Source of the DNA: Streptomyces sp. GESEQ-35
Lineage (GTDB): Bacteria > Actinomycetota > Actinomycetes > Streptomycetales > Streptomycetaceae
Direction: 5' to 3'
DNA length: 64,000 bases
NCBI RefSeq assembly: GCF_017948485.1
Contig: NZ_JAFFSX010000003.1
Coordinates: 62,001 to 126,000, forward strand
Part shown: positions 1 through 8,800 of the stretch, one piece after another
Position numbering within the stretch: position 1 is the first letter of the stretch
Layout: each line of letters opens with the position of its first letter
The notes under the pieces: generated by a model
Seen by the model: the letters and a program-made list of their open reading frames with translations, nothing else
Told to the model about the DNA's origin: nothing
Databases searched by the model: none
Translations under genes and position numbers: made by a program

Positions 1-257
1 ACCGTCTGGCGCAGATAGGCGAGGGTCTTCTCCGGGTCGCGGACCCGCTTGCGCGCCGAGTGGACGCGGATGAACGCCTCCTGGACGACGTCCTCGCAGG
101 AGGCCGTGTCGTCGAGGAGGAGTGCCGCGAGCCCCAGCAGCGAACGGTAGTGGGCCCGGTAGGTCTCGGTGAGGTGGTCGACCGTGGTACCGGCCGCCAC
201 GACGTCGTCCGCGCCGTCACGCGGGCCGGGTATGCGGGTGGGTCGCGCTGCGGGCAT
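1..257 (-). CDS. ECF sigma factor, N-terminal part (continues beyond window)
   Basis: Only the first about 85 residues are present; the gene runs off the left edge. From an ATG at 257 the protein reads a polar leader and then a sigma-70 region 2 sequence: YRAHYRSLLGLAALLL, then DTASCEDVVQEAFIRV, then an Arg/Lys-rich stretch. The DVVQEAF core is the usual region 2.2 core-binding helix of ECF factors. It would direct RNA polymerase to a small regulon. The anti-sigma partner, if any, lies outside the window. It is separated by about 500 bp from asd and points away from it in transcription order. The subgroup cannot be assigned from this fragment. Confidence 0.85.
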   Translation of the reverse strand, partial: MPAARPTRIPGPRDGADDVVAAGTTVDHLTETYRAHYRSLLGLAALLLDDTASCEDVVQEAFIRVHSARKRVRDPEKTLAYLRQT

Positions 258-754
258 GGGCGCGATCACCGGCATGCCGCCGGCCGCGCCGGACATGCGG
301 GGCCGGCGGGGACGCAGGGCTGTGCCGCGCGTCGCCGCTGTGAAATCGAGTACCTCTGCCACGCCAGTTGGACACGCGACCCCCTCTGAGGGTTGTACGT
401 GCCGGGCGTCACGTTCACGCCGGGCGCCGTTCTCTCCTCAGGCAGCACAACTGAAGGTGCCTCACAAGCCCTCATGCGACCCGCTCTTCCCCTATGTCCC
501 ATATGAACCGAGCGTCCCCACGCTCGGCTCACGGCGTCCCCACGCCGACCACATCGCGTCTCCACGCCCCTGGAAGGGCGACCGCAAAGACGCTCCCCGC
601 CCTCCGCACGGTTGCGGAAGACGGGGAGGAAATCTTCGAACGCCGATGGGGCCCGGTACAAGTGGTCCGGACCATCGTCCAGCTCACATGTTGTACTTGA
701 ATCCTACAAACAATTCCGGCCATGCCCAGGCCATTTTCCTGTGAGCGGAACGCC
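258..754. other. Long non-coding stretch between asd and the sigma factor gene
   Basis: About 500 bp with no convincing gene. The reading frames present have no Streptomyces-like codon bias and no ribosome-binding sites. The right part (about 680-735) is noticeably A/T-richer than its surroundings. On the minus strand this part contains a TAGGAT hexamer that could be a -10 box for transcription toward the sigma factor gene. It presumably holds the sigma-factor promoter and the end of the ask-asd transcript. No strong hairpin was recognised. Confidence 0.4.
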
Positions 755-1819
755 TCACGAGAACTCCGCCGCCACCAGCTCGGCGATCTGCGCGGTGTTG
801 AGGGCGGCACCCTTGCGCAGATTGTCCCCGCAGACAAAGAGTTCGAGCGCTGTGGGGTCGTCCAGCGCCCGGCGCAGCCGCCCCACCCACGTCGGATCCG
901 TGCCGACCACATCGGCGGGCGTGGGGAACTCCCCGGCGGCCGGGTTGTCGAAGAGAACGACGCCGGGTGCCGTGGCCAGAATCTCGCGGGCGCCCTGCAC
1001 GGTGACCTCGCCCTCGAAGCGGGCATGGACGGTCAGCGAGTGCGTGGTGAGCACCGGCACCCGTACGCAGGTCACGGCGACGGGCAGCTGCGGCAGTCCG
1101 AGGATCTTGCGGGTCTCGTCCCGCACCTTCATCTCCTCCGACGACCAGCCGTCCTCGCGCAGAGAACCGGCCCACGGTACGACGTTCAGCGCGACCGGCT
1201 CCGGGAACGGCCCGGTGAGGTCGCCGACGGCCCGCCGTACATCACCGGGGTGGGTCCCCAGTTCCGTACCGGCCACCAGGGACAGCTGCCGGCGCAGTGT
1301 CTCGACGCCGGCGCGCCCGGCCCCGCTGACGGCCTGGTACGACGACACCACCAGCTCGCGCAGCCCGAACTCGGCATGCAGCGCGCCCAGGGCCACGATC
1401 ATGGAGAGGGTCGTGCAGTTGGGGTTGGCGATGATCCCGCGGGGCCTGACGCGCGCCGCGTGCGCGTTGACCTCGGGCACGACAAGCGGCACATCGGAGT
1501 CCATCCGGAAGGCGCCCGAGTTGTCCACCACCACCGCGCCCTTGGCGGCGGCGACGGGCGCCCACTCTGCGGCGACCTCGTCCGGTACGTCGAACATGGC
1601 GACGTCGACGCCGTCGAAGGCCGCCTCGGTGAGCGCCACCACCTCGACCTCCTCGCCGCGCACGGCCAGCTTGCGGCCGGCCGAGCGCGGCGAGGCGATC
1701 AGACGGATCTCGCCCCAGATGTCCGCGTGCTGCGACAGGATCTGGAGCATGACCGTGCCGACGGCTCCGGTCGCTCCCACGACCGCGAGCGTCGGTCGTA
1801 CGGACCCCGTCCCCGCCAT
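755..1819 (-). CDS. asd: Aspartate-semialdehyde dehydrogenase
   Basis: A 354-residue protein that reduces aspartyl phosphate to aspartate semialdehyde with NADPH, the second step of the lysine, threonine, methionine and diaminopimelate pathway. The N-terminal Rossmann loop reads [12 protein letters not shown] (residues about 14-25). The active-site cysteine lies in [15 protein letters not shown] motif lies upstream of it. Length is normal for the family. The ATG at 1817-1819 shares one base with the ask stop codon (TGATG), so translation is probably coupled to ask. Cytoplasmic homodimer or tetramer. Assignment is secure. Confidence 0.97.
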   Translation of the reverse strand: MAGTGSVRPTLAVVGATGAVGTVMLQILSQHADIWGEIRLIASPRSAGRKLAVRGEEVEVVALTEAAFDGVDVAMFDVPDEVAAEWAPVAAAKGAVVVDNSGAFRMDSDVPLVVPEVNAHAARVRPRGIIANPNCTTLSMIVALGALHAEFGLRELVVSSYQAVSGAGRAGVETLRRQLSLVAGTELGTHPGDVRRAVGDLTGPFPEPVALNVVPWAGSLREDGWSSEEMKVRDETRKILGLPQLPVAVTCVRVPVLTTHSLTVHARFEGEVTVQGAREILATAPGVVLFDNPAAGEFPTPADVVGTDPTWVGRLRRALDDPTALELFVCGDNLRKGAALNTAQIAELVAAEFS

Positions 1820-2340
1820 CAGCGTCCCGTGCCTCCGTAGACGACGGCCTCGTCGCTGTCGGAGTCGAGTCCGAAGGCGCTGTGCACGGCGGTCACGGCC
1901 TCCTTGACGTCGTCGGCGCGGGTGACGACCGAGATACGGATCTCGGAGGTCGAGATCAGCTCGATGTTCACGCCGGCGTCGGACAGGGCCGTGAAGAAGT
2001 CGGCCGTCACACCCGGGTTGGTCTTCATGCCGGCTCCGACGAGGGAGATCTTGCCGATCTGGTCGTCGTAGCGCAGCGATTCGTAGCCGATGCCGTGCTT
2101 GTTCTTCTCCAGGGCGTCGATGGCCTTGCGGCCGTCGGTCTTGGGGAGCGTGAACGAGATGTCCGTCAGGCCGGTGGAGGCGGCGGACACGTTCTGCACG
2201 ATCATGTCGATGTTGATCTCGGCGTCGGAGATCGTGCGGAAGATCGCGGCGGCCTCGCCCGGCTTGTCCGGCACGCCGACAACCGTGATCTTGGCCTCGG
2301 AGGTGTCATGCGCGACACCGGAGATGATGGCCTGCTCCAC
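1819..2340 (-). CDS. ask: Aspartate kinase beta subunit from an internal in-frame start
   Basis: An in-frame GTG at 2338-2340 lies 252 codons inside ask. On the minus strand it is preceded by the purine-rich AAGGGGAAAAG ending about 3 nt before it, a plausible ribosome-binding site. The product would be 173 residues, beginning [17 protein letters not shown], and would hold only the two ACT domains. In Corynebacterium, aspartokinase is an alpha2beta2 enzyme whose beta subunit is made from exactly such an internal start at the homologous position. The motif is seen in the sequence. Use of this start here is inference. Confidence 0.6.
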   Translation of the reverse strand: MEQAIISGVAHDTSEAKITVVGVPDKPGEAAAIFRTISDAEINIDMIVQNVSAASTGLTDISFTLPKTDGRKAIDALEKNKHGIGYESLRYDDQIGKISLVGAGMKTNPGVTADFFTALSDAGVNIELISTSEIRISVVTRADDVKEAVTAVHSAFGLDSDSDEAVVYGGTGR

Positions 2341-3096
2341 CGTCTTTTCCCCTTGCGTAATCGGCTCACTGCTGACCCAGGTGCCCTGGAGCCCGCTGAA
2401 ACTGGACCGGACATGGATCGGGATGTTGTAGCGGCGGGCGTACTCCACACAGCGGTGGAGCAGCACCTTCGAGCCGGACGCGGCCAGCTCCAGCATGTCT
2501 TCGAAGGAGATCCAGTCGATCTTCTTCGCCTTCTTCACCACACGCGGGTCGGCGGTGAACACGCCGTCGACGTCGGTGTAGATCTCGCAGACCTCGGCGT
2601 CGAGGGCGGCGGCGAGAGCGACGGCCGTGGTGTCGGAACCACCGCGCCCGAGCGTGGTGATGTCCTTCTTGTCCTGGGAGACGCCCTGGAACCCGGCGAC
2701 GATGGCGATGTTGCCCTCGTCCAGCGCGGTCCGGATACGACCGGGCGTGACATCGATGATCCGGGCTTTGTTGTGGACCGAGTCGGTGATGACGCCTGCC
2801 TGGCTGCCGGTGAAGCTCTGGGCTTCGTGCCCCAGGTTTTTGATCGCCATGGCCAGCAGCGCCATGGAGATTCGCTCTCCGGCGGTCAGCAGCATGTCGA
2901 ATTCCCGGCCGGCAGGCATCGGGGATACCTCTCCGGCGAGATCGATCAGCTCGTCCGTCGTGTCGCCCATCGCGGAAACGACGACGACCACCTGGTGGCC
3001 GTTCTTCTTCGCTTCCACGATCCGCTTGGCGACGCGCTTGATGCCCTCGGCATCGGCTACGGAGGAGCCTCCGTACTTCTGCACGACAAGGCCCAC
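1819..3096 (-). CDS. ask: Aspartate kinase (alpha form)
   Basis: A 425-residue aspartokinase that phosphorylates aspartate and commits it to the Lys/Thr/Met/DAP family. I start it at the GTG at 3094-3096 because the protein then begins [20 protein letters not shown], the standard actinobacterial start. Longer frames to 3279 add a non-family leader. The kinase domain is N-terminal with KYGGSSV and the [15 protein letters not shown] substrate loop. Two ACT regulatory domains follow (about residues 265-425). By family, it is inhibited by lysine plus threonine. It is first in the operon with asd. An internal start that could make a separate beta subunit is listed separately. Confidence 0.96.
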   Translation of the reverse strand: MGLVVQKYGGSSVADAEGIKRVAKRIVEAKKNGHQVVVVVSAMGDTTDELIDLAGEVSPMPAGREFDMLLTAGERISMALLAMAIKNLGHEAQSFTGSQAGVITDSVHNKARIIDVTPGRIRTALDEGNIAIVAGFQGVSQDKKDITTLGRGGSDTTAVALAAALDAEVCEIYTDVDGVFTADPRVVKKAKKIDWISFEDMLELAASGSKVLLHRCVEYARRYNIPIHVRSSFSGLQGTWVSSEPITQGEKTVEQAIISGVAHDTSEAKITVVGVPDKPGEAAAIFRTISDAEINIDMIVQNVSAASTGLTDISFTLPKTDGRKAIDALEKNKHGIGYESLRYDDQIGKISLVGAGMKTNPGVTADFFTALSDAGVNIELISTSEIRISVVTRADDVKEAVTAVHSAFGLDSDSDEAVVYGGTGR

Positions 3097-3283
3097 GTGC
3101 GCTCCTCGCTCAGTCCGTGTGTGTCGGCTCAGTTTAACGAGCGCCCGAATATCCCCTCCGGAAAACCGCATGGTGAGATGTCCGGCCGCTCGTTCTCGGA
3201 CTGCACATGCCCGGTGCGCGGCAAAGGCACGCAGAAAAGTGCCACGGGTCACAAGGGGCCGCTGTGCATCAACTTTCAAGCAC

Positions 3284-3296
3284 TAGGGTTCGGCCT
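3284..3296 (+). promoter_or_regulatory. Candidate -10 box of a leaderless response-regulator transcript
   Basis: TAGGGT (3284-3289) fits the TANNNT -10 pattern and lies 7 nt before the GTG start at 3297. No Shine-Dalgarno sequence is present. A transcript starting at or just before the GTG would be leaderless, which is common in Streptomyces. No good -35 hexamer was found. Confidence 0.4.
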
Positions 3297-3995
3297 GTGC
3301 GCGTACTTCTGGTGGAAGACGATGAACCGGTGGCGGAATCACTGCGCCGCGGCCTGATCCGCTACGGCTTCGAGGTGGAGTGGGTGACCACGGGCGGGGC
3401 GGCACTCGCGCACGAAGGGGCGTACGACGTCGTCCTCCTCGACCTCGGGCTGCCCGACACCGACGGCCTCGACGTCTGCAAGGCGCTGCGCCAGCGCGGC
3501 AGCGTACCGATCATCGTGATCAGCGCGCGCAGCGACGAGACGGACCGGGTGGTCGGCCTGGAGCTGGGCGCGGACGACTATGTGTCCAAGCCGTTCGGGG
3601 TACGGGAGGTCATCGCGCGGATAAGGGCGGTGATGCGGCGCGTCCAGCCCCCTGCGGCCGCGTCGGAGTCCGGCCCCGAGCGCTACGGCCCCCGTCTGAC
3701 GATCGACCGCAAGGCGGTCCGCGTCCGGCTGGACGGCGAGGAGGTGTCCCTCGCCCCCAAGGAGTACGACCTGCTGGCCTTCCTCACCGAGGAGCCCGGC
3801 GCGCTGATGTCGCGCGAGCAGATCATGGAGGCGGTCTGGGACGCGAACTGGTTCGGGCCGACGAAGACACTGGACGTGCATGTGGCCGCGCTGCGCCGCA
3901 AGCTGGCGGGCGCGATCACGATCGAGGCGGTACGGGGTGTCGGATTCCGCCTGGAGATCCTCGGGATCGGGGACGGCGGTAGCAGCTCCTCATGA
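3297..3995 (+). CDS. OmpR-family response regulator
   Basis: A 232-residue two-component response regulator, beginning VRVLLVEDDEPVAESL. The receiver domain (about 1-115) has the acidic pair D8/D9, a phospho-acceptor Asp at about residue 49 in VVLLDLGLPDTDG, and the conserved lysine in SKPF. A winged-helix DNA-binding domain (about 135-230) carries SLAPKEYDLLAFL and TLDVHVAALRRKL. The GTG at 3297 is chosen because the receiver fold begins immediately; upstream residues do not fit the family. The stop overlaps the kinase start by ATGA (3992-3995). It is divergent from ask. Its signal and regulon are not evident. Confidence 0.93.
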   Translation: MRVLLVEDDEPVAESLRRGLIRYGFEVEWVTTGGAALAHEGAYDVVLLDLGLPDTDGLDVCKALRQRGSVPIIVISARSDETDRVVGLELGADDYVSKPFGVREVIARIRAVMRRVQPPAAASESGPERYGPRLTIDRKAVRVRLDGEEVSLAPKEYDLLAFLTEEPGALMSREQIMEAVWDANWFGPTKTLDVHVAALRRKLAGAITIEAVRGVGFRLEILGIGDGGSSSS

Positions 3996-5377
3996 TCCGC
4001 CAGCTCATCCGCAGCTACGTCCTGCTCGTCGCCGTCGCCATCGCCCTGTTCACGGTGCCTGTGGCCTTCACGCTCACGGACCAGCTGCGGGACGACACCG
4101 CGGATTCCGTCCTGCGTGAGGCCAAGACCATGGCCCTGCTGCTCGGCAACGACGACGACTTCTCGTGCGCGGCGCTGGACGAGATGGCCGAGGCGTATGC
4201 CGGCCAGACACCCGGCGAGGTCCAGGTGACCGAGCGCTGCGACACCGCCCTGCCGACGCCGAAGCAGGACGCGGCCCTGACCAGGGCCCTGGAGAAGGGC
4301 GAACCCACGACCGACTGGGGCTCCTCCTTCATCTGGGGGCCGGAGCTGGTGATCACCGTCCCCGCGCGCGAGAGCAAGGTGCCCGGTGACGGCCGCAACG
4401 AGGGCCCGGTCGTCGGCGCCGTACGCGTCGTGTACTCGACCGACGATCTGACCACCCGGCTGTGGACGATCTGGGGCTTCCGCGCGGTCCTCGCGGTCGC
4501 CGTCCTCGCCGTGGCCGCCGTGATCGGCGCCGCGGCGGCCCGGCGGATCACCCGGCCGCTGCGCCAGCTCAACGACATGGCGAGCAAGTTCAGCGACGGC
4601 GACCTGACGGCCCGTTCCCCCGTGACGGGCCCCCCGGAGACACAGACCCTGGCGCGCACGCTGAACCAGGGCGCGGAGCGGCTGGACACGCTGGTCGCAT
4701 CCCAGCGCATCTTCGTCGCGGACGCCTCCCACCAACTCCGCACTCCGCTCACGGCGCTCAGGCTCTCGCTGGACAACATCGCGGACGGGGTGGACGACGA
4801 GTTCGTACGGGAGGACGTGGAGCAGGCGACCGCGGAGGTGGTCCGGATGAGCCGCCTGGTCAACGGCCTGCTGGTGCTGGCCCGCGCGGAGGCCAAGGTC
4901 ACCGCGGCGGAACCGCTGGCGCTGCGGGACATCGTGAACGAACGCCTCGCGGTGTGGAGACCGGCCGCCGACGAGCGCGGAGTCACCGTCGCGCTCGGGG
5001 GGAGTGCCGACGGCCGGCCGACTGTGCTGGCCAGTCCCGGCAATCTGGACCAGGTCCTGGACAACGTGCTCTCGAACGCGCTGGAGGTCTCGCCGGACGG
5101 CGGCACGATCACCGTACGGATGGAACCGAAGGGCGACACGGTGGTGCTGTCCGTCCTGGACGAGGGCCCCGGCATGTCGGACGCGGAGAAGTCCCGCGCC
5201 TTCGACCGCTTCTGGCGGGGCCAGGGGCTCACCGGGCGCGCGGGTTCCGGCCTGGGCCTCGCCGTCGTCAAGCAGCTGGTGACCGACGACGGCGGGACCG
5301 TGGTCCTGCGGGACGCTCCCGGGGGCGGGCTGAGCGTGGAGATCAGCCTTCGGGCATCGCAGAGGAGTGGTGGTTGA
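3992..5377 (+). CDS. Sensor histidine kinase, partner of the upstream regulator
   Basis: A 461-residue membrane kinase. TM1 is at about 7-28, an extracytoplasmic sensor region at about 29-160 and TM2 at about 163-183. HAMP follows (about 184-236), then HisKA with the phospho-accepting His in DASHQLRTPL (about H247), and HATPase_c with an N box in NLDQVLDNVLSNA, G1 in DEGPGMSD and G2 in GSGLGLAVVKQL. ATGA overlap with the regulator gene indicates co-translation. Its 3' end overlaps by 35 bp the convergent SgcJ/EcaC-like gene. The ligand is unknown; the sensor region has a pair of cysteines that may be structural. Confidence 0.93.
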   Translation: MIRQLIRSYVLLVAVAIALFTVPVAFTLTDQLRDDTADSVLREAKTMALLLGNDDDFSCAALDEMAEAYAGQTPGEVQVTERCDTALPTPKQDAALTRALEKGEPTTDWGSSFIWGPELVITVPARESKVPGDGRNEGPVVGAVRVVYSTDDLTTRLWTIWGFRAVLAVAVLAVAAVIGAAAARRITRPLRQLNDMASKFSDGDLTARSPVTGPPETQTLARTLNQGAERLDTLVASQRIFVADASHQLRTPLTALRLSLDNIADGVDDEFVREDVEQATAEVVRMSRLVNGLLVLARAEAKVTAAEPLALRDIVNERLAVWRPAADERGVTVALGGSADGRPTVLASPGNLDQVLDNVLSNALEVSPDGGTITVRMEPKGDTVVLSVLDEGPGMSDAEKSRAFDRFWRGQGLTGRAGSGLGLAVVKQLVTDDGGTVVLRDAPGGGLSVEISLRASQRSGG

Positions 5378-5843
5378 CGATCTTCCACTCGCCGTTGCGC
5401 TGCTTCTCGTACTCGTAGGTGTAGCGGGCCTCGACGACGCGCTGCTCGCCGGTCTCCGGGTCGGTGAGGGTGAAGTCGTACGCCCCCGTGTCGATCGCGG
5501 AGTTGTCGTCGAGAACCTTGACGACCGACGTGACCTTCTTCCCGGCCGGCTTGTTCGCCAGGAAGTGCTCGAAGTAGTCGACGATGCCGGCCCGGTCGGT
5601 ACGGATCTTGTTGGAGACGGTGGGGAGCAGGACCGCGTCCTTGGCGTACAGGTCGGCCACCGTCTCCGGGTCACCGGTCTCCAGCGCGGCGTTCCAGCCG
5701 TCGAACAGCGAAAGGACCTGCGCCTTGGTGGGCTTGGCGGCCTCCTTCGGCCCGGCCACCGCGGCGCCGGCGGCGAAGGTGCCTGCGGCGACGACAGCGG
5801 TGGCGGTGACGACGGCGGCGCGTATACGGGTCTTGCGGGTCAT
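5343..5843 (-). CDS. Exported SgcJ/EcaC (SnoaL-like, DUF4440) family protein
   Basis: A 166-residue protein with a typical signal peptide (MTRKTRIRAAVVTATAVVAA, cleavage near residue 29-30). It is followed by one NTF2-like domain: ALETGDPETVADLYAKDAVL, then VDYFEHFL, then GEWKIVNHHSS near the C-terminus. This matches the SgcJ/EcaC family, named after enediyne-cluster genes but widespread as small secreted or periplasmic proteins of unknown biochemical role. It is convergent with the histidine kinase, and the 3' ends overlap by 35 bp, so mutual transcriptional interference is possible. Substrate unknown. Confidence 0.85.
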   Translation of the reverse strand: MTRKTRIRAAVVTATAVVAAGTFAAGAAVAGPKEAAKPTKAQVLSLFDGWNAALETGDPETVADLYAKDAVLLPTVSNKIRTDRAGIVDYFEHFLANKPAGKKVTSVVKVLDDNSAIDTGAYDFTLTDPETGEQRVVEARYTYEYEKQRNGEWKIVNHHSSAMPEG

Positions 5844-5997
5844 CGCAACTCCAGTGCGGGTCAGGGGGCTTGTGCTTCCCTCCGCGTTCGCCGCGGTGGA
5901 AGTGACTCCAGACTCGCTTTCCGCCGGTTAGTGCCCGTGCAGCCGACGTACAGGGGACGACCAAGACCCGCCCAACATACGCAGGGTCACCTCACGA

Positions 5998-6189
5998 TCA
6001 CGCTCGGGAACCCTTCGGCCCCCGCTCCCGCACCAGACTGACACCCGCCCCGGCGGACACGACCGCCATCCCGATCCCCGTCGCCACCCCCTGCGTCCCG
6101 TCCACCACGAAGGGTGCGACCGCGGCGACGACGGCGTTGAAGAGGAACAGGAACCACAGGGCGGGCTTGGAGGAGAGCAGGGACTTCAT
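5998..6189 (-). CDS. Small two-helix membrane protein
   Basis: A 63-residue protein starting at the ATG at 6187-6189, preceded by AAGGA on the minus strand. It has two hydrophobic segments: WFLFLFNAVVAAVAPFVV, and a glycine-rich GVATGIGMAVVSAGAGVSLV, ending in a basic tail RERGPKGSRA. No family was recognised. A longer frame to 6354 adds a proline-rich leader without coding character. It lies between the SgcJ-like gene and the STAND NTPase, both in the same orientation. Confidence 0.65.
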   Translation of the reverse strand: MKSLLSSKPALWFLFLFNAVVAAVAPFVVDGTQGVATGIGMAVVSAGAGVSLVRERGPKGSRA

Positions 6190-6310
6190 GACGGTTTCCT
6201 TCGCTTGGGGTGGCTGACCTTGTGTGATCAACGATCCCGGTCGCGAGAGGGTGGGAGGAGGGAGTGCGGTCCCGAATGGGGGGTGTAGTGGGCTACACCC
6301 TGGCGGGCCG

Positions 6311-8350
6311 TCACTTTGCGATGCGCTGCAAGATGGCCTTGACGCGACGGACAAGGTCGCGGGCTTCCGGAGTGTCGCCCGCCACCCGCGCCAGATCGGC
6401 AGTGAGCGCGGGCATCAGCTCGACAGCACGTCTCAGGTCGCCCGCCTCCACCAGAATCCCGCACTGCTCGGAGCGCACCGCCACCGTCTGGGCGTCGCGA
6501 TCACCCAGGAGTGCCCGGTACTTCCCAACGACCTTCTCCGCAAGCTCGACGGCCTCGCCGAGGTCACCCGACTTCCTCAACGCGGTGAGAAGCTGTTGCT
6601 CAAGTGTCGTGACCGTCCAGCTGTCCTGCCCGAGGATCCTTACCGCCTCAGCGATCCGGGCCTCGATGACCTGCCGGTCCGACGGCTCACTGGAGGCTCC
6701 CCTCCGAAGCTCCATGCGGGACTCGAACGTCACGGGATGGTCCGCTCCCAATGCCGTCATGGCATCCTCGACAATCAAACGCCTCAGATCTCTTGCCTGC
6801 TCGGGGGCAGATCCCTGCAGGGCCAGAGCTAGCATCCGGCGAGCCATGAACGTCTCCGGATGAAAGGCCCCCAGCCTCTCCCTCTTCTGGGCCAGGTCTG
6901 CTTCCAGGAGCGGCTGTGCTCGGTTCATGTAGCCGTTGATGACGTAAACCGGAAGCACCTGGCCGCGCACAATGTCCGAGCATTCCCAGCTCGGATTGCG
7001 CTCGACTGCGGCCAGGGCGCGTTCGATCAGTGCGACACTCCGCTCGCGATTGGCTCTCGCGAGGTGGCCTGACGCCATGGTGAGGAGCAGGGTGACACGC
7101 TCCGTGTCGAACTCACCGTCCATGCAGTTCGAGAGCGCGTCGGCGTGCCCCGCCCACAACCGCTCGGCCTCGCCGAACAGATGGGTCGTTGGCCACACCT
7201 CGATCAGCAGAGCTGCGGCCGCTTCCCGGCGCTCGGCCATCGTCTCCCGATCCCCGGCCCGAGTGACCGCCTGCACCAGCCGATGCACCGACAACAGCTC
7301 CCCGCGCACCTTGACCATGCTGTGCGCCGCCAGCCGACGGATCGCCTCGGTCACTTCCACCGGACCACCGAGATGGTCCAGATACGCCCGAGGAATGTCG
7401 TCCGGCGCCCACCAGCCAACGGTCCGCAGCATCTCCACGGCGAGCGGACAGTCGGCCAGCCGATCCAGCGTGACCTGCCAGACCCGGGCGAGCGTGCGCC
7501 GCGCGTCGCCGTCCTCTGCCGTGGCGGCGTACATCTCGGCGGGATGCCGGGCGAGTAGGTCCAGGTAGGCGCGCGGAGTGATCTCCGCTTCCCTGCAGTA
7601 CGCGGCAGCCTGGTCGATGGCCAAGGGAAGGCAGCCGAGTTCGGCGCACAGCTCCTCGACGCCGTAGCGGTCACCATCGTAGATCTTCGTGAACAGCTCT
7701 ACGGATTCGGCGGGTTCGAGTACATCGAGGTCTACCGTCCTCGCGATTCCGCGCCAGCTCGTCGCACCCCGGCGCGTGGTGATCAGACACCGTCCGCGTG
7801 TGACCCGCGCGAGCAGCGGCTTGATGTCGGCCGGGGCGGAGACGTTGTCGAGTACGAGGAGCCAGCCGTCGTTGGCGGAGAGCCACTGGATCGTACGCTC
7901 TCTAAAAGCGTCCTCCGTCAGGACGTCGACGAGGGCAGGCTGAAGGGCACGGCCGAGGGCGGCGAGACCGGCGTCCAGCTCGACGGGCGTCTCTGCAGTG
8001 ATCCACCAGATAGGGTTGAAGTCCGCCGTCCGCTCCGATGCCCAGCGCGCCGCCAGCGTCGACTTGCCGATGCCACCCAGACCGTGGATGGCGTGCACGA
8101 CCACTCCGCCCGTGTCACCGAAGGACTCGTCCAGCAAACCCAGTTGCCGCTCACGCCCGACGAACTGATCTGTACGGTACGGAAGATGGCACACCCGGGA
8201 TGCACACGGCGCCATACCGAACGCCTCCGCCGGCAGCATCGTCGCCCGCTCCACGTGCATGGGGAAGTCCCCGGTCGAGACACTCCCGATGTCCCGCCCC
8301 GCGGCGACCGACCGCTCCCCCGACGCCTCCACCGACTCGCCGTCGCTCAC
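6311..8350 (-). CDS. STAND / NLR-like NTPase with NB-ARC domain and TPR-like C-terminus
   Basis: A 679-residue protein. Residues about 7-28 carry a short motif of the form ASGxRSVAAGxxxGSVSTG. The nucleotide-binding domain follows: FVGRERQLGLLDESF, Walker A GLGGIGKST (about 90-98), Walker B GWLLVLDNV, and a sensor-type RCLITTRR. Then come a winged-helix-like region and a helical repeat region (about 400-670) with TPR-like character. STAND ATPases act as signal-dependent switches in regulation or anti-phage defence. It starts by ATGA overlap with the stop of the upstream membrane-protein gene, which carries two copies of the same N-terminal motif. Codon use includes rare AGA, and G+C looks lower than in the neighbours, suggesting acquisition. 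No C-terminal effector domain was recognised. Confidence 0.85.
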   Translation of the reverse strand: MSDGESVEASGERSVAAGRDIGSVSTGDFPMHVERATMLPAEAFGMAPCASRVCHLPYRTDQFVGRERQLGLLDESFGDTGGVVVHAIHGLGGIGKSTLAARWASERTADFNPIWWITAETPVELDAGLAALGRALQPALVDVLTEDAFRERTIQWLSANDGWLLVLDNVSAPADIKPLLARVTRGRCLITTRRGATSWRGIARTVDLDVLEPAESVELFTKIYDGDRYGVEELCAELGCLPLAIDQAAAYCREAEITPRAYLDLLARHPAEMYAATAEDGDARRTLARVWQVTLDRLADCPLAVEMLRTVGWWAPDDIPRAYLDHLGGPVEVTEAIRRLAAHSMVKVRGELLSVHRLVQAVTRAGDRETMAERREAAAALLIEVWPTTHLFGEAERLWAGHADALSNCMDGEFDTERVTLLLTMASGHLARANRERSVALIERALAAVERNPSWECSDIVRGQVLPVYVINGYMNRAQPLLEADLAQKRERLGAFHPETFMARRMLALALQGSAPEQARDLRRLIVEDAMTALGADHPVTFESRMELRRGASSEPSDRQVIEARIAEAVRILGQDSWTVTTLEQQLLTALRKSGDLGEAVELAEKVVGKYRALLGDRDAQTVAVRSEQCGILVEAGDLRRAVELMPALTADLARVAGDTPEARDLVRRVKAILQRIAK

Positions 8351-8757
8351 GCGTTCCCCGTCGACACGCTTCCGACGTCACCCCCGGCCGCGACCGAACG
8401 GTCACCGGAGGCGGTGACGTTTCCGCTCGGAGGCAGCGACGTGGGCGCGGGCAGCGTGGGCGGGGGCGGGGCGGACACGCCGTTGCCGGTCGAGACAGAG
8501 CCGATGCTTCCGCCTGCGGCCACCGATCGGTCACCGCTCGCCTGTACGGAGCGCCGGGAAGGCGCTGCTGCCCGTGGCTGACCGAAGTACGCATAGAGGG
8601 GAAGCGCCAGCCCGATGAGCGCCGCCGCGCCCCCGGCCACACTCGCCCACGGATCCGCCGCGTCGACGTCCAGGATCGCGCCCACGATCAGCCCCACCGC
8701 ACCCGCGACGCACAGCCCGATCCCCGCCCACATCAACGCCTTTGACTGCCCTGTCAT
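8347..8757 (-). CDS. Small membrane protein with two copies of the NLR N-terminal motif
   Basis: A 136-residue protein. Two hydrophobic helices lie at about 8-30 (AGIGLCVAGAVGLIVGAIL) and 39-58 (SVAGGAAALIGLALPLYAYF). A cytoplasmic or external tail contains two 22-residue repeats (about 71-92 and 114-135) of the form ASGDRSVAAGGxxGSVSTGN, separated by a Pro-rich linker (APPPPTLPAPTSLPP). The same motif opens the downstream NTPase. Overlap of stop and start (8347-8350) means the two are co-translated. The protein could tether or activate the NTPase at the membrane by motif-motif interaction; that is inference. No known family was recognised. Confidence 0.75.
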   Translation of the reverse strand: MTGQSKALMWAGIGLCVAGAVGLIVGAILDVDAADPWASVAGGAAALIGLALPLYAYFGQPRAAAPSRRSVQASGDRSVAAGGSIGSVSTGNGVSAPPPPTLPAPTSLPPSGNVTASGDRSVAAGGDVGSVSTGNA

Positions 8758-8800
8758 ACGGTCATGATGGCGCCCAGGAGGGGCGGGGCGCAGGGAGTTG

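Noticed and set aside
3683-5674. 663-codon minus-strand open frame across the two-component genes
   Set aside because: Arg/Pro/Ser-rich translation typical of the antisense of high-GC genes; no domain; the plus-strand regulator and kinase are complete and unambiguous.
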